Below, piece after piece: positions 1-6,628 of a DNA stretch of 9,740 nucleotides. The notes beneath the pieces were generated by a model. It was not told the DNA's origin and searched no databases. It worked only from the letters and a program-made list of their open reading frames with translations. Source of the stretch: Opitutales bacterium (GTDB lineage Bacteria > Verrucomicrobiota > Verrucomicrobiia > Opitutales > Opitutaceae); NCBI GenBank assembly GCA_021772595.1, contig JAJFLS010000646.1, forward strand, positions 1-9,740. Reading direction: 5' to 3'. A program made the position numbers and the translations under genes. Numbering within the stretch: position 1 is the stretch's first letter; each line of letters opens with the position of its first letter.

Positions 1-1
1 T

Positions 2-643
2 CTGCCGGAAAAACTCGCCCTTTTGTCGAAGCACTTGTTCGCCCGTTTTCTGCATATCTCCACCGATCAGGTATTCGATGGCACGCAGGCGCCGTACGCC
101 GTTTCCGACGCTCCGAATCCAATTACCCAATACGCCAAACAAAAGCGCGAATCCGAAACGCGTGTCCTCGAATCGGCCGCCGAATTCGCATCGGTTATTC
201 GGATACCGCTTCTCAATGGAAACAGCTTGAAGGGCAGCCGAAGCGTGCACGAACATCTCTTCAGCGCCTGGAGCCGGGGCGATTGCGCGTCTTTGTTTGT
301 CGACGAATACCGCCAGCCCTGCCTGACGGACAACCTGGCCGACGCCATGGTGGAGATCTGCGAGCGCGACGATTCGCAAGGCTTGCTCCATTGGGCGGGA
401 GAAGACCGGCTTTCGCGATTCGAGATCGGCAAGCGGATTCTCGATCATTTCGGACTGCCCTCGGATCTGATCAAAGAGGCACGCCTCACCGACGATCCAC
501 GATTCGCGAATCGTCAGCCTGATTTGTCTCTCGATCTGCAGCCACTCGCAGGGCGATTGAAGACGCGGCCCGAGGCATTCGCCTCGCAGCTCGACAAGCT
601 TATCGTCCCCAAGCCTTTTCGCTCTTGGTACAATGCGGTTTAG
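2..643 (+). CDS. RmlD-like sugar-nucleotide reductase (dTDP-4-dehydrorhamnose reductase family), 5' end missing
   Basis: The reading frame is open from base 2, so the true start and the N-terminal NAD(P)-binding glycine-rich motif lie outside the window; the TTG at 23 is internal, not a start. Visible are the family motif STDQVFDG (59-82) and the catalytic Tyr-x-x-x-Lys pair YAKQK (131-145) of extended short-chain dehydrogenases. The C-terminal part contains NRQPDLSLDL, which resembles the RP-x-[DN]-x-S-L-D segment of RmlD substrate-binding domains. About 213 residues are present against roughly 300 for the family, so about 90-100 are missing. RmlD reduces dTDP-4-dehydrorhamnose to dTDP-rhamnose in the cytoplasm for cell-surface polysaccharide. 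The exact substrate cannot be assigned: related proteins act on other nucleotide sugars, and Gln replaces the usual Tyr in STDYVFDG. It ends with TAG. Confidence 0.8.
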   Translation: MPEKLALLSKHLFARFLHISTDQVFDGTQAPYAVSDAPNPITQYAKQKRESETRVLESAAEFASVIRIPLLNGNSLKGSRSVHEHLFSAWSRGDCASLFVDEYRQPCLTDNLADAMVEICERDDSQGLLHWAGEDRLSRFEIGKRILDHFGLPSDLIKEARLTDDPRFANRQPDLSLDLQPLAGRLKTRPEAFASQLDKLIVPKPFRSWYNAV

Positions 644-741
644 ACAATGCCATTTTCCATGGAAAGAGGGCTCGCGCCATTTAGCGATGCGCCCATAACG
701 GTACGCTTAACGATCTAAAGCGTCCATGCTGCGAAATTCGA

Positions 742-1443
742 ATGTCTCACCAACTCCACGTCATACCCGACACTCCCGGCACCGCCGCCCAGAACATGGC
801 GTACGATTTTCTCCTTCTTAATCGATACCAGCCCACCGACGCGCTGCGAATCAGGCATTACGATTGGATCCGCCCCGCGTACACCTTTGGGATGAGCCAA
901 AGCTATAGCTACGTTCGTTCGGAGATCCACGACGAGTACGCCGAAATCTGCCGCCGGCCTACCGGGGGCGGCGTCGTCAGCCACGTCGAGGATTGGACAT
1001 ACTCGCTGGTTATCCCGACCGCGCACCCGCTCGGTCGTTGCAGCCCCCTCGATACCTACAAGGCCGTTCATGAGTGCATCATCACTGCGATGCAGACCCA
1101 AGGAGTAAACGTCATCCTGAATCTCTCCGCGCCCGAAAGCGCGATTCCCGGAGTTTGCTTCAACAAGTCCGAGGTCTACGATGTCGTGCTCCACAATCTT
1201 CATTCCAAAGTCGCCGGAGCCGCTCAAAAGCGCTCGAAAGCGGGCTACCTCATGCAAGGCTCGATTTGGAGAACCATTTTGGCCGACCTGGACTGGAATC
1301 AGTTCTACAACGATTTCATTGCAGAGGTCGCCAAAGCCGCCGACGCAGAGATCCATTTCGAATCCTGGCCGGATTGGGAGCCCTCCGAAGAGGAACAGCT
1401 GATCGAACAATTCGAATCCGACGATTGGAACAAGCGCCGCTAG
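742..1443 (+). CDS. Lipoate-protein ligase / octanoyltransferase family protein, LipM-like
   Basis: A 233-residue protein of the biotin/lipoate protein ligase catalytic fold. Residues 71-81 (RRPTGGGVVSH) match the RR-x-TGGG-x-V-x-H signature that binds the lipoyl or octanoyl group, and SKVAGAAQKR (155-164) carries the conserved lysine K156. In GVCFNKSEVYDVV (137-149) the cysteine C139 sits where LipM-type octanoyl-ACP:protein N-octanoyltransferases carry their acyl-thioester cysteine (the CF-x(5)-Y pattern). I therefore favour LipM-like octanoyl transfer from acyl carrier protein to lipoyl domains, as in lipoic acid assembly for 2-oxoacid dehydrogenases or glycine cleavage, over ATP-dependent salvage (LplA). 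The protein is shorter than LplA and shows no accessory C-terminal domain. The C-terminal 25 residues are acidic. No good Shine-Dalgarno precedes the ATG. It lies 98 bases after the reductase and ends with TAG. It could instead be a lipoate ligase paralogue of uncertain specificity. Confidence 0.8.
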   Translation: MSHQLHVIPDTPGTAAQNMAYDFLLLNRYQPTDALRIRHYDWIRPAYTFGMSQSYSYVRSEIHDEYAEICRRPTGGGVVSHVEDWTYSLVIPTAHPLGRCSPLDTYKAVHECIITAMQTQGVNVILNLSAPESAIPGVCFNKSEVYDVVLHNLHSKVAGAAQKRSKAGYLMQGSIWRTILADLDWNQFYNDFIAEVAKAADAEIHFESWPDWEPSEEEQLIEQFESDDWNKRR

Positions 1444-1724
1444 CGTCAGCGACGCCTGATCGCAGATAGCGAATTGCCGAGATACCGCATTTCTCGAAGA
1501 TTCGGCATCGAAAGCGACTTTTTAAAGAATATTCACCAGCGCTTATTCTCCCCATTTCTCGACTCGCCCCACTGGGTCGAGTTCACCGCTTGGGCATCAT
1601 TAGCTCGCCCTCAAAATCGGCCTTAACACCCAGACTACTAGCAGCTTGCGTTCTTGAACGAAATCTAGGCGACCCGTTTAGTTGAAGTCTAACACTAGTA
1701 GAAGGCTTCCCTAACTATCCCTAC

Positions 1725-1765
1725 TTGCGGCGGGGCTTGAAAATCAAGCCCCGCTGGTATCGCAA
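1725..1765. repeat. Strong hairpin (palindrome), possible repeat unit or terminator-like structure
   Basis: A perfect 10-base stem, CGGGGCTTGA (1731-1740) against TCAAGCCCCG (1744-1753), closes on an AAA loop and extends by one more G-C pair (1730/1754). An outer pair TTGCG (1725-1729) with CGCAA (1761-1765) encloses it, with unpaired bases between. No T-run follows on either strand, so it is not a canonical intrinsic terminator. It could stabilise or end the lipM-like transcript, or be a dispersed palindromic repeat. Confidence 0.6.
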
Positions 1766-1839
1766 ATGGGCGATTCGGATTAACCCTTAACCACCCAGCG
1801 TAGGCGCCGATCTACCCATACGAGTAAATGAATTCCTCT

Positions 1840-1844
1840 AGGGA
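1840..1844 (+). promoter_or_regulatory. Ribosome binding site of the hybrid kinase gene
   Basis: AGGGA lies 8 bases before the ATG at 1853. It is one of the few convincing Shine-Dalgarno sequences in the window and supports this start as the entry point of the operon; the next three genes depend mainly on overlap or near-contact of their coding regions. Confidence 0.55.
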
Positions 1845-1852
1845 AGTTTAGT

Positions 1853-3022
1853 ATGCTATCAAATAACAACCAAGCCATCTCCGCAGAGATCAGTAGGGAA
1901 GAAATCAAGCGTCCCCTAGTGCTCGTCGTCGACGACGATCCTTTTACGCTAAAGCATATTGAAAAGATTTTGAAGAAGGACGGTCTTGCCTACAAAGGAG
2001 TCTCCTCCGCAGAGGAGGCCATCACCTTTCTCGAAGACCATGCTCCCGACTTGATCCTCAGCGATATCATGATGCCCGAGATGAGCGGCCTCGAGTTCTG
2101 CGCGTACTTGAAGCAGCAGCCCAATCTAGACGAGATACCGATCATCTTCTCCACGGGCCTCTCGAACATGGACACCTTGAGCCAGGCTTACGAAGCGGGA
2201 GCGAACGACTACGTCGTCAAACCGATCCGCAAAGTCGAGCTACTGAGCCGAGCCCGCCACCACATCGATTCCTACCGACGCAAGCAGGACGCGAAAAACC
2301 GTATTCATGATCTCAACCGGCAAAACGAGTCGAAAACCAAGTTTCTCGGAGTCGCTTCGCACGATCTCCGCAACCCTCTCGTTTCCATCCGCGGAATCTC
2401 GCAATACCTCGAGAAAGAGCAATACGGGCCGCTGAACGACAATCAGCACGAGCTCGTGAGCACGATCGTTCAAGCCTCCGAGTCCATGCTCACGCTCGTC
2501 GAGGACCTTCTCGACGTCTCCCTTTTCGAATCTGGCCAGATGCGCCTAGACGCCGAATCCGAACCGCTGGAAGCTCTCGTAGACCAAGCCGTCAAACTAC
2601 ATTCCTCAAGTGCATCCAAGAAACAGATACGCATTACCAAAGAAATCCTAACGGACGATACCCAAGCCGATCTTGATCGGAGGCTCGTTTCACGCGTCAT
2701 CGACAATCTCGTCACCAACGCGATCAAATTCTCGCCCGAAGAAACCGAAATTCGAATCGTATTGAATAGCGACGACGATCACGTGTATTTGAAAGTCGAA
2801 GACGAAGGCCCCGGAATACCCGAAGACGAATTCAACAAGCTTTTCAAGGAATTCGGCCGCACGTCCAACCTGCCCACCGGAGGAGAGTCCTCCACAGGCA
2901 TCGGCCTATTCGTCTGCCACCGAATCGTGATTCGCCACGGCGGCACCATTTCAGCTGAGAACCGCTCCACCAAAGGGGCGCGATTCAGCGTATCCTTCAA
3001 CCGTACAATAATCGATGAATAA
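1853..3022 (+). CDS. Soluble hybrid: N-terminal receiver domain plus histidine kinase
   Basis: A 389-residue protein with an N-terminal receiver domain (about 21-140), a short helical linker (140-160), a HisKA dimerisation/phosphoacceptor domain (about 163-230) and a HATPase_c domain (about 270-385). In the receiver I see the acidic cluster DDD (27-29), phosphoacceptor D71 in LILSDIMMPEMSG, T101 and the VVKP lysine K123. In the kinase, VASHDLRNP (168-175) gives phosphoacceptor H170; the N box is DNLVTNAIKFSP (284-295), the G1 box DEGPGIP (317-323) and the G2 box TGIGLFV (348-354). All catalytic elements look intact. There is no signal peptide, membrane segment or PAS domain, so it should be cytoplasmic and take its input through the receiver, i.e. 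from another kinase or a phosphorelay. It overlaps the next gene, a CheY-like regulator, by 8 bases, making that protein a likely phosphotransfer partner (inference). Confidence 0.9.
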   Translation: MLSNNNQAISAEISREEIKRPLVLVVDDDPFTLKHIEKILKKDGLAYKGVSSAEEAITFLEDHAPDLILSDIMMPEMSGLEFCAYLKQQPNLDEIPIIFSTGLSNMDTLSQAYEAGANDYVVKPIRKVELLSRARHHIDSYRRKQDAKNRIHDLNRQNESKTKFLGVASHDLRNPLVSIRGISQYLEKEQYGPLNDNQHELVSTIVQASESMLTLVEDLLDVSLFESGQMRLDAESEPLEALVDQAVKLHSSSASKKQIRITKEILTDDTQADLDRRLVSRVIDNLVTNAIKFSPEETEIRIVLNSDDDHVYLKVEDEGPGIPEDEFNKLFKEFGRTSNLPTGGESSTGIGLFVCHRIVIRHGGTISAENRSTKGARFSVSFNRTIIDE

Positions 3023-3410
3023 AGAAATCACCGCCCTTATCGCAGATGATGAAGCGCACATGCGCACCTTCATGAAGCTTCTGCTTCTCGACCTTGGCAT
3101 CAGCAAAGTGTACCTGATGCAGAACGGCCAGGACGCCATCGACGCCTATCGCGAATACAAGCCAGACATCGTGATGCTCGACATCAACATGAACGTCATG
3201 AACGGGCTCGACGCTCTCGCCCAGATCAAGGAGATCAACCCCGATACGATCGTCGTCATGATGACCGCCGTTTCCACTCGCGACTCCGTAGAAGAATGCA
3301 GCCGAAAAGGCGCCGCATACTACATTCTCAAAACGCAGACCCCAGACGCAATTAAGGTTCAACTCAAGCAAGTCATAGAAAAGATCGGCATCACTGCCCA
3401 AACCTCATAG
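3015..3410 (+). CDS. Single-domain (CheY-like) response regulator
   Basis: A 131-residue protein that is almost entirely one receiver domain with no output domain. Visible are acidic residues D11-D12, phosphoacceptor D56 in IVMLDINMNVMNG, T84 in VMMTA and lysine K106 in YYILKTQTPD. The lysine is followed by Thr rather than the usual Pro, a departure from the LKP consensus. The ATG lies 8 bases inside the end of the kinase gene with no Shine-Dalgarno, so translation is probably coupled. With no DNA-binding domain it probably acts by protein contact, as CheY does; the pilus/secretion ATPase or the 67-residue protein downstream are the obvious candidate targets (inference from gene order). It ends with TAG 4 bases before the next start. 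Confidence 0.88.
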   Translation: MNKEITALIADDEAHMRTFMKLLLLDLGISKVYLMQNGQDAIDAYREYKPDIVMLDINMNVMNGLDALAQIKEINPDTIVVMMTAVSTRDSVEECSRKGAAYYILKTQTPDAIKVQLKQVIEKIGITAQTS

Positions 3411-3414
3411 CGTC

Positions 3415-3618
3415 ATGGATACCCACTCAGAATCCCCGCCGGAAAAAAAGCGTAACCAAAGTTTGGACGACCATATCATGCGTTACAATTTCGCTGATCT
3501 GCTAGAAGACGCCAAAGCCGAATTCGACTCCGCTCTATCCTCGCGCGAACTCATCGACCAGAACTCCATCGCTAAAATCTTCAAACTCGACCCCGATCAG
3601 GACAATGAGAGAAATTAA
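3415..3618 (+). CDS. Small hypothetical protein of the kinase-ATPase operon
   Basis: A 67-residue protein that I do not recognise. It is hydrophilic and strongly charged: a basic stretch near the start (EKKRNQS), then a probable amphipathic helix around residues 18-45 (from DDHIMRYNFADLL onward), and an acidic tail (KLDPDQDNERN). It has no signal peptide, membrane segment or cysteines. Position is the main argument that it is real: it starts 4 bases after the regulator stop and its last 14 bases overlap the ATPase gene in another frame, so it fills the gap exactly and would couple translation of its neighbours. It may be a small adaptor between regulator and ATPase, but that is only a guess. 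It could also be merely a coupling leader for the ATPase. Confidence 0.6.
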   Translation: MDTHSESPPEKKRNQSLDDHIMRYNFADLLEDAKAEFDSALSSRELIDQNSIAKIFKLDPDQDNERN

Positions 3619-5314
3619 GTCGGATAAGTTTGTCAGTCTCGTCGAAGAGACCGGCAAGATCGAGCCAGAGGCACTGAGCGCGATGGTGAACAAGCATAAG
3701 AGCAACCATAGCAATCTGCTTCTCGACATCGTAGACAAAGGCTACCTCCGCAGAGACAAGGCCGGAGAACTGTGGGCCCGATCCATCGGCTCGACCTTTG
3801 TCGATCCGATGTCCATCAACATTGCCTGCGAAGGCGACCGGAATCTTCCGCTCGAGATGGCGAAACGCGTCAAGGCGATTCCCCTGTACGAATTTGACGG
3901 ATACATAACGCTCGCGATGGAAGATCCGATGAATCGACAACTCGTCGAATCGCTGGAGCGCTTCCTCCAATACCGAGTCAGTCCCGTTTTCGCTCTGCCC
4001 GAGGACATCGAGCAGGCCATCGATCTCCACTACAACACCGACCTTTCGTTCGACAGCGCCCTCGAGGAGCTCGAAGCGATCAGTCAAGGCGGAGACCTCT
4101 CCGAAATGAACGACGAGCAACTCGTCAAGATGGTCGAGTCGAGCGAGCTAGTTGAGATCACCAACCGCATGTTCATCACCGCCTTCAAGCAGAAAGCGAG
4201 CGACATCCACCTCGAATCCCACAAGGGCACCGGGCTCCTCCGGTTTCGCGTGAACGGACACCTGCGGGACACCGTCCACTTGCCCGAGAAGGTGAAGAGC
4301 GCGATGATCGTACGCATAAAGTTTCTCGCGGAAATGGACATCGCCAACGCCCTGACGCCGCAAGATGGCCGATTCACAATGGAGCTGGCCGCGTTCGAGC
4401 AGAATTTCCGCATCTCCTCCTGCCCCGGGCTTCACGGCGAAAAAATCGTAATTAGACTTTTGGGACAGGCCGGGCAGAAAGGCGTCCCGACCTTCGACCA
4501 GCTCTTTCTGGCTCGCAGCAATTTAAATCGATTTCGCAATGCGGTTTCAAAACCAAACGGTATCTATATAGTTACCGGTCCAACAGGCTCAGGAAAAACG
4601 ACAACTCTGTATTCGGCTCTCGACTACCTCAATGATCGAGACCGGAATATTATGACCATTGAGGATCCCGTCGAGTATCAGCTCCCTGGTATCAATCACT
4701 TCGAAGTGAACCACCAGGCGGGCCTCGACTTCAAGGCGATCTTGCGGTCGGCGCTGCGGCAAGACCCCGACATAATTCTTGTCGGTGAAATCCGCGACGT
4801 CGAGACCGCCAAGATCGCTACCGAGGCTGCCCTCACCGGGCACTTGGTGCTTTCAACACTGCATACCAACAACGCGATCCAAGCGATTCTGCGCCTGACC
4901 GAAATCGGCGTGGATCCCTACATGGTCGCTCCCTCGATCAACGGCGTCATGTCTCAGAGACTCGTCGGGCGAATCTGCGACAGCTGTAAAGAAGCCTACA
5001 TCCCTAACGACGATGTGATGCAGCGCTACTTCATTCCAGAGACGTATCGCTCAGCGAGCTTCTTCAGGGGCCGCGGCTGCAAATCCTGCCAAATGACAGG
5101 TTTCTCCGGCCGGATCGCGATTCACGAAGTCGTCGAGATTTCCGAGGAAATGCGCAGCATGATCTCCAATTCCGAACCGCCCTTCAAGCTTCAGCAGGCC
5201 GCCAACAAGATCGGCTGCATGTCCCTCCGCGTCGACGCCCTGAAAAAAGCGCTTCTCGGCCTGACAACCATCGAAGAAGTGGAACGAGCCACCGTCGCGG
5301 AATACTCCCTATAG
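3605..5314 (+). CDS. GspE/PilB-type ATPase of type II secretion or type IV pilus assembly
   Basis: A 569-residue hexameric motor ATPase of the GspE/PilB/MshE class; family members energise pilin or pseudopilin polymerisation at the inner membrane. The N-terminal part (about 9-140) resembles the MshEN (T2SSE_N) domain. The ATPase core shows an SDIHLE segment (199-204), Walker A GPTGSGKT (325-332), the Asp box TIEDPVEY (351-358), Walker B DIILVGEIRD (389-398) with catalytic E395, and the His box LVLSTLHTN (414-422). A tetracysteine zinc site is made by C458-x2-C461 and C492-x2-C495, which is typical of assembly ATPases and absent from PilT retraction ATPases. Length is normal for PilB/GspE. AGGA lies only 2 bases before the ATG, and the start sits inside the preceding small gene, so translation is probably coupled. 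No other pilus or secretion gene is in the window, so PilB and GspE cannot be told apart. It ends with TAG. Confidence 0.9.
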   Translation: MREIKSDKFVSLVEETGKIEPEALSAMVNKHKSNHSNLLLDIVDKGYLRRDKAGELWARSIGSTFVDPMSINIACEGDRNLPLEMAKRVKAIPLYEFDGYITLAMEDPMNRQLVESLERFLQYRVSPVFALPEDIEQAIDLHYNTDLSFDSALEELEAISQGGDLSEMNDEQLVKMVESSELVEITNRMFITAFKQKASDIHLESHKGTGLLRFRVNGHLRDTVHLPEKVKSAMIVRIKFLAEMDIANALTPQDGRFTMELAAFEQNFRISSCPGLHGEKIVIRLLGQAGQKGVPTFDQLFLARSNLNRFRNAVSKPNGIYIVTGPTGSGKTTTLYSALDYLNDRDRNIMTIEDPVEYQLPGINHFEVNHQAGLDFKAILRSALRQDPDIILVGEIRDVETAKIATEAALTGHLVLSTLHTNNAIQAILRLTEIGVDPYMVAPSINGVMSQRLVGRICDSCKEAYIPNDDVMQRYFIPETYRSASFFRGRGCKSCQMTGFSGRIAIHEVVEISEEMRSMISNSEPPFKLQQAANKIGCMSLRVDALKKALLGLTTIEEVERATVAEYSL

Positions 5315-5324
5315 AGACATTCTA

Positions 5325-5386
5325 TGTAGGAGCGGCTTTATGCCGCGATTATTCAATTCGAATCGCGGGATAAACCCGCTCCTACA
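5325..5386. repeat. REPIN-like element: two inverted REP palindromes
   Basis: Two 26-base units lie in inverted orientation (5325-5350 and 5361-5386) around a 10-base spacer. Each begins with TGTAGGAGCGG and forms its own hairpin: GCGGC-TTTAT-GCCGC (5332-5346) on the left and GCGGG-ATAAA-CCCGC (5365-5379) on the right. The units differ at only two positions, and these are compensatory: C-G in one stem is replaced by G-C in the other. GTAG at the hairpin foot is the tetranucleotide bound by the E. coli REP-associated tyrosine transposase (RAYT), and REPs of Pseudomonas carry a similar GTAGGAGC head. The element sits between the convergent ATPase and phosphofructokinase genes, a usual REP location. 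No T-run follows on either strand, so it is not a canonical terminator. No RAYT gene is in this window. Confidence 0.8.
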
Positions 5387-5404
5387 AAAAATGACGAACC
5401 GCCC

Positions 5405-6628
5405 TCAATACGCAGGCGCGAGCGTCCCTTTGGGCTGGCCTAGCTCCGCGAGAAGCTCGCTAAACCAAGGCTGGTCCGTGTCGAACGGCTTGCCGCCTTT
5501 GATGCGCTCGAATTCGCAGGCCCGCATGATTCCGTCCTTGTCCTCGTCATGGCCCACGACACCGCTCAATCCGGCTAACGCCGACTCTACAGCCGTGTCC
5601 ACGCAGCTCTTGATCAGATTCAAATCCTGCGCGTTCGCCTCCGCCGCCCGCGAGTAGTAGCCGCTCTTCTGGACCAGAACCTTGTCCGCATTGATCTTCT
5701 CGGCGAACTGCTTCGCGAAATATTGTCCGGGATTGATGAAATCGAGCTGCACGTGACCGAACGCGTCTCGCACGATCTCCTCGCCCGCCGCTTCTTTCGC
5801 CGCGACTATCGAATCAACGCCCGCGCCTTCGCTCAGGAAAATGTTCACATTATCGTGCTCGTCCATGATCTTGATCAGACGCTCAGCCTCTGTATCCAAA
5901 TCTACCTCTAGCTCCGGCAGATAGACCGCGTGCACATCGTGCCGCTCGCGGCTCAAACCGATCTCTGGAACCCATTCCTTGTGCTTCAGGCGATCGTGGT
6001 ACTCCTTTGCAGTAGCCGCCGCGAGCCAACCGCAATGACGGCCCATAATCTCGTGGATGATAAGCATCCGGGAATTCGAATTATGCTCGGCTACCACATT
6101 CTCAAAGTGATTCGCCGCATGCTCCGCCGCCGTCCACGCGCCGAGCGTCTGGCGAATCGGATACACGTCGTTGTCGATCGTCTTGGGCATTCCGATCACG
6201 CGGAGTTCGTAGTCGTTCTTCGCAAGATACGCCGCCAAATCCGCGGCCGCGATATTGGTGTCGTCTCCGCCGATTGTGTGCAATACGTCGATACCGTCTG
6301 CGACAAGCTGGTCGGCCGCCACCTTCTGAGGATCCTGCCCTTCCTGGACCAAGCCGCGCTTAACGCAGTCCTCGATATTGGTCAGCTTCACTCGGGAATT
6401 GCCGATCGGACTGCCTCCGTAGCGATGCAGGATTCCAGCGTTCTCGCGAATTGCATCGGTCACCTGATAGTTGATGCCTTTCAGCAAGCCCCAGTAGCCA
6501 TTCTTGTAGCAGATGATCTCCACATCCGGGGCGATCTCCGTGTATCGCTGAATCAGACCGCCAATCGCGGAAGAGAGACAGGGAGCCAAGCCGCCCGCCG
6601 TGAGAATGCCTACTTTTTTTACGCTCAT
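5405..6628 (-). CDS. pfp: Pyrophosphate-dependent 6-phosphofructokinase
   Basis: A 407-residue cytoplasmic phosphofructokinase, probably diphosphate--fructose-6-phosphate 1-phosphotransferase, which reversibly phosphorylates fructose 6-phosphate with pyrophosphate in glycolysis and gluconeogenesis. The PPi-type signatures are clear: GGDDTN (120-125) with Asp where ATP enzymes have Gly (E. coli position 104), and PKTIDND (148-154) with Lys149 where ATP enzymes have Gly (position 124). The catalytic Asp is D152. MGRHCGW (195-201) provides sugar-phosphate binding residues. The N-terminal loop reads TAGGLAPCLSSAIGG (10-24) instead of GG-x-x-PG-x-N, a variant I associate with the group III PPi enzymes. 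The start fits the family because the first beta strand begins a few residues in; no strong Shine-Dalgarno precedes it. It is transcribed alone, convergent with the ATPase operon, and ends with TGA. Confidence 0.92.
   Translation of the reverse strand: MSVKKVGILTAGGLAPCLSSAIGGLIQRYTEIAPDVEIICYKNGYWGLLKGINYQVTDAIRENAGILHRYGGSPIGNSRVKLTNIEDCVKRGLVQEGQDPQKVAADQLVADGIDVLHTIGGDDTNIAAADLAAYLAKNDYELRVIGMPKTIDNDVYPIRQTLGAWTAAEHAANHFENVVAEHNSNSRMLIIHEIMGRHCGWLAAATAKEYHDRLKHKEWVPEIGLSRERHDVHAVYLPELEVDLDTEAERLIKIMDEHDNVNIFLSEGAGVDSIVAAKEAAGEEIVRDAFGHVQLDFINPGQYFAKQFAEKINADKVLVQKSGYYSRAAEANAQDLNLIKSCVDTAVESALAGLSGVVGHDEDKDGIMRACEFERIKGGKPFDTDQPWFSELLAELGQPKGTLAPAY

Larger units (their letters stand above)
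1444..1852. other. Intergenic region upstream of the kinase operon
   Basis: This 409-base stretch has no convincing gene; the only open frame reaching into it runs opposite to and overlaps the lipM-like gene. It holds a strong hairpin at 1725-1765, a smaller perfect stem at 1649-1660 (CGTTC-TT-GAACG), and a bulged stem at 1558-1581 (CTCGA/TCGAG enclosing CCC-ACT-GGG). The promoter of the downstream operon must be here or further upstream, but I see no -35/-10 pair good enough to report. Confidence 0.6.

Noticed and set aside
654..665. 12-base palindrome TTTCCATGGAAA after the reductase gene
   Set aside because: It is short, without flanking symmetry or a T-run, and plausible by chance.
715..1410. 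231-codon open frame on - opposite the lipM-like gene
   Set aside because: The + strand frame carries the full RR-x-TGGG signature and catalytic residues; the antisense frame shows no family features.
1475..1523. Possible intrinsic terminator after the lipM-like gene (TGCCGA/TCGGCA with a T5 run at 1519-1523)
   Set aside because: The stem is only 6 pairs with a 21-base loop, and the T-run begins 11 bases after it; too weak to call.
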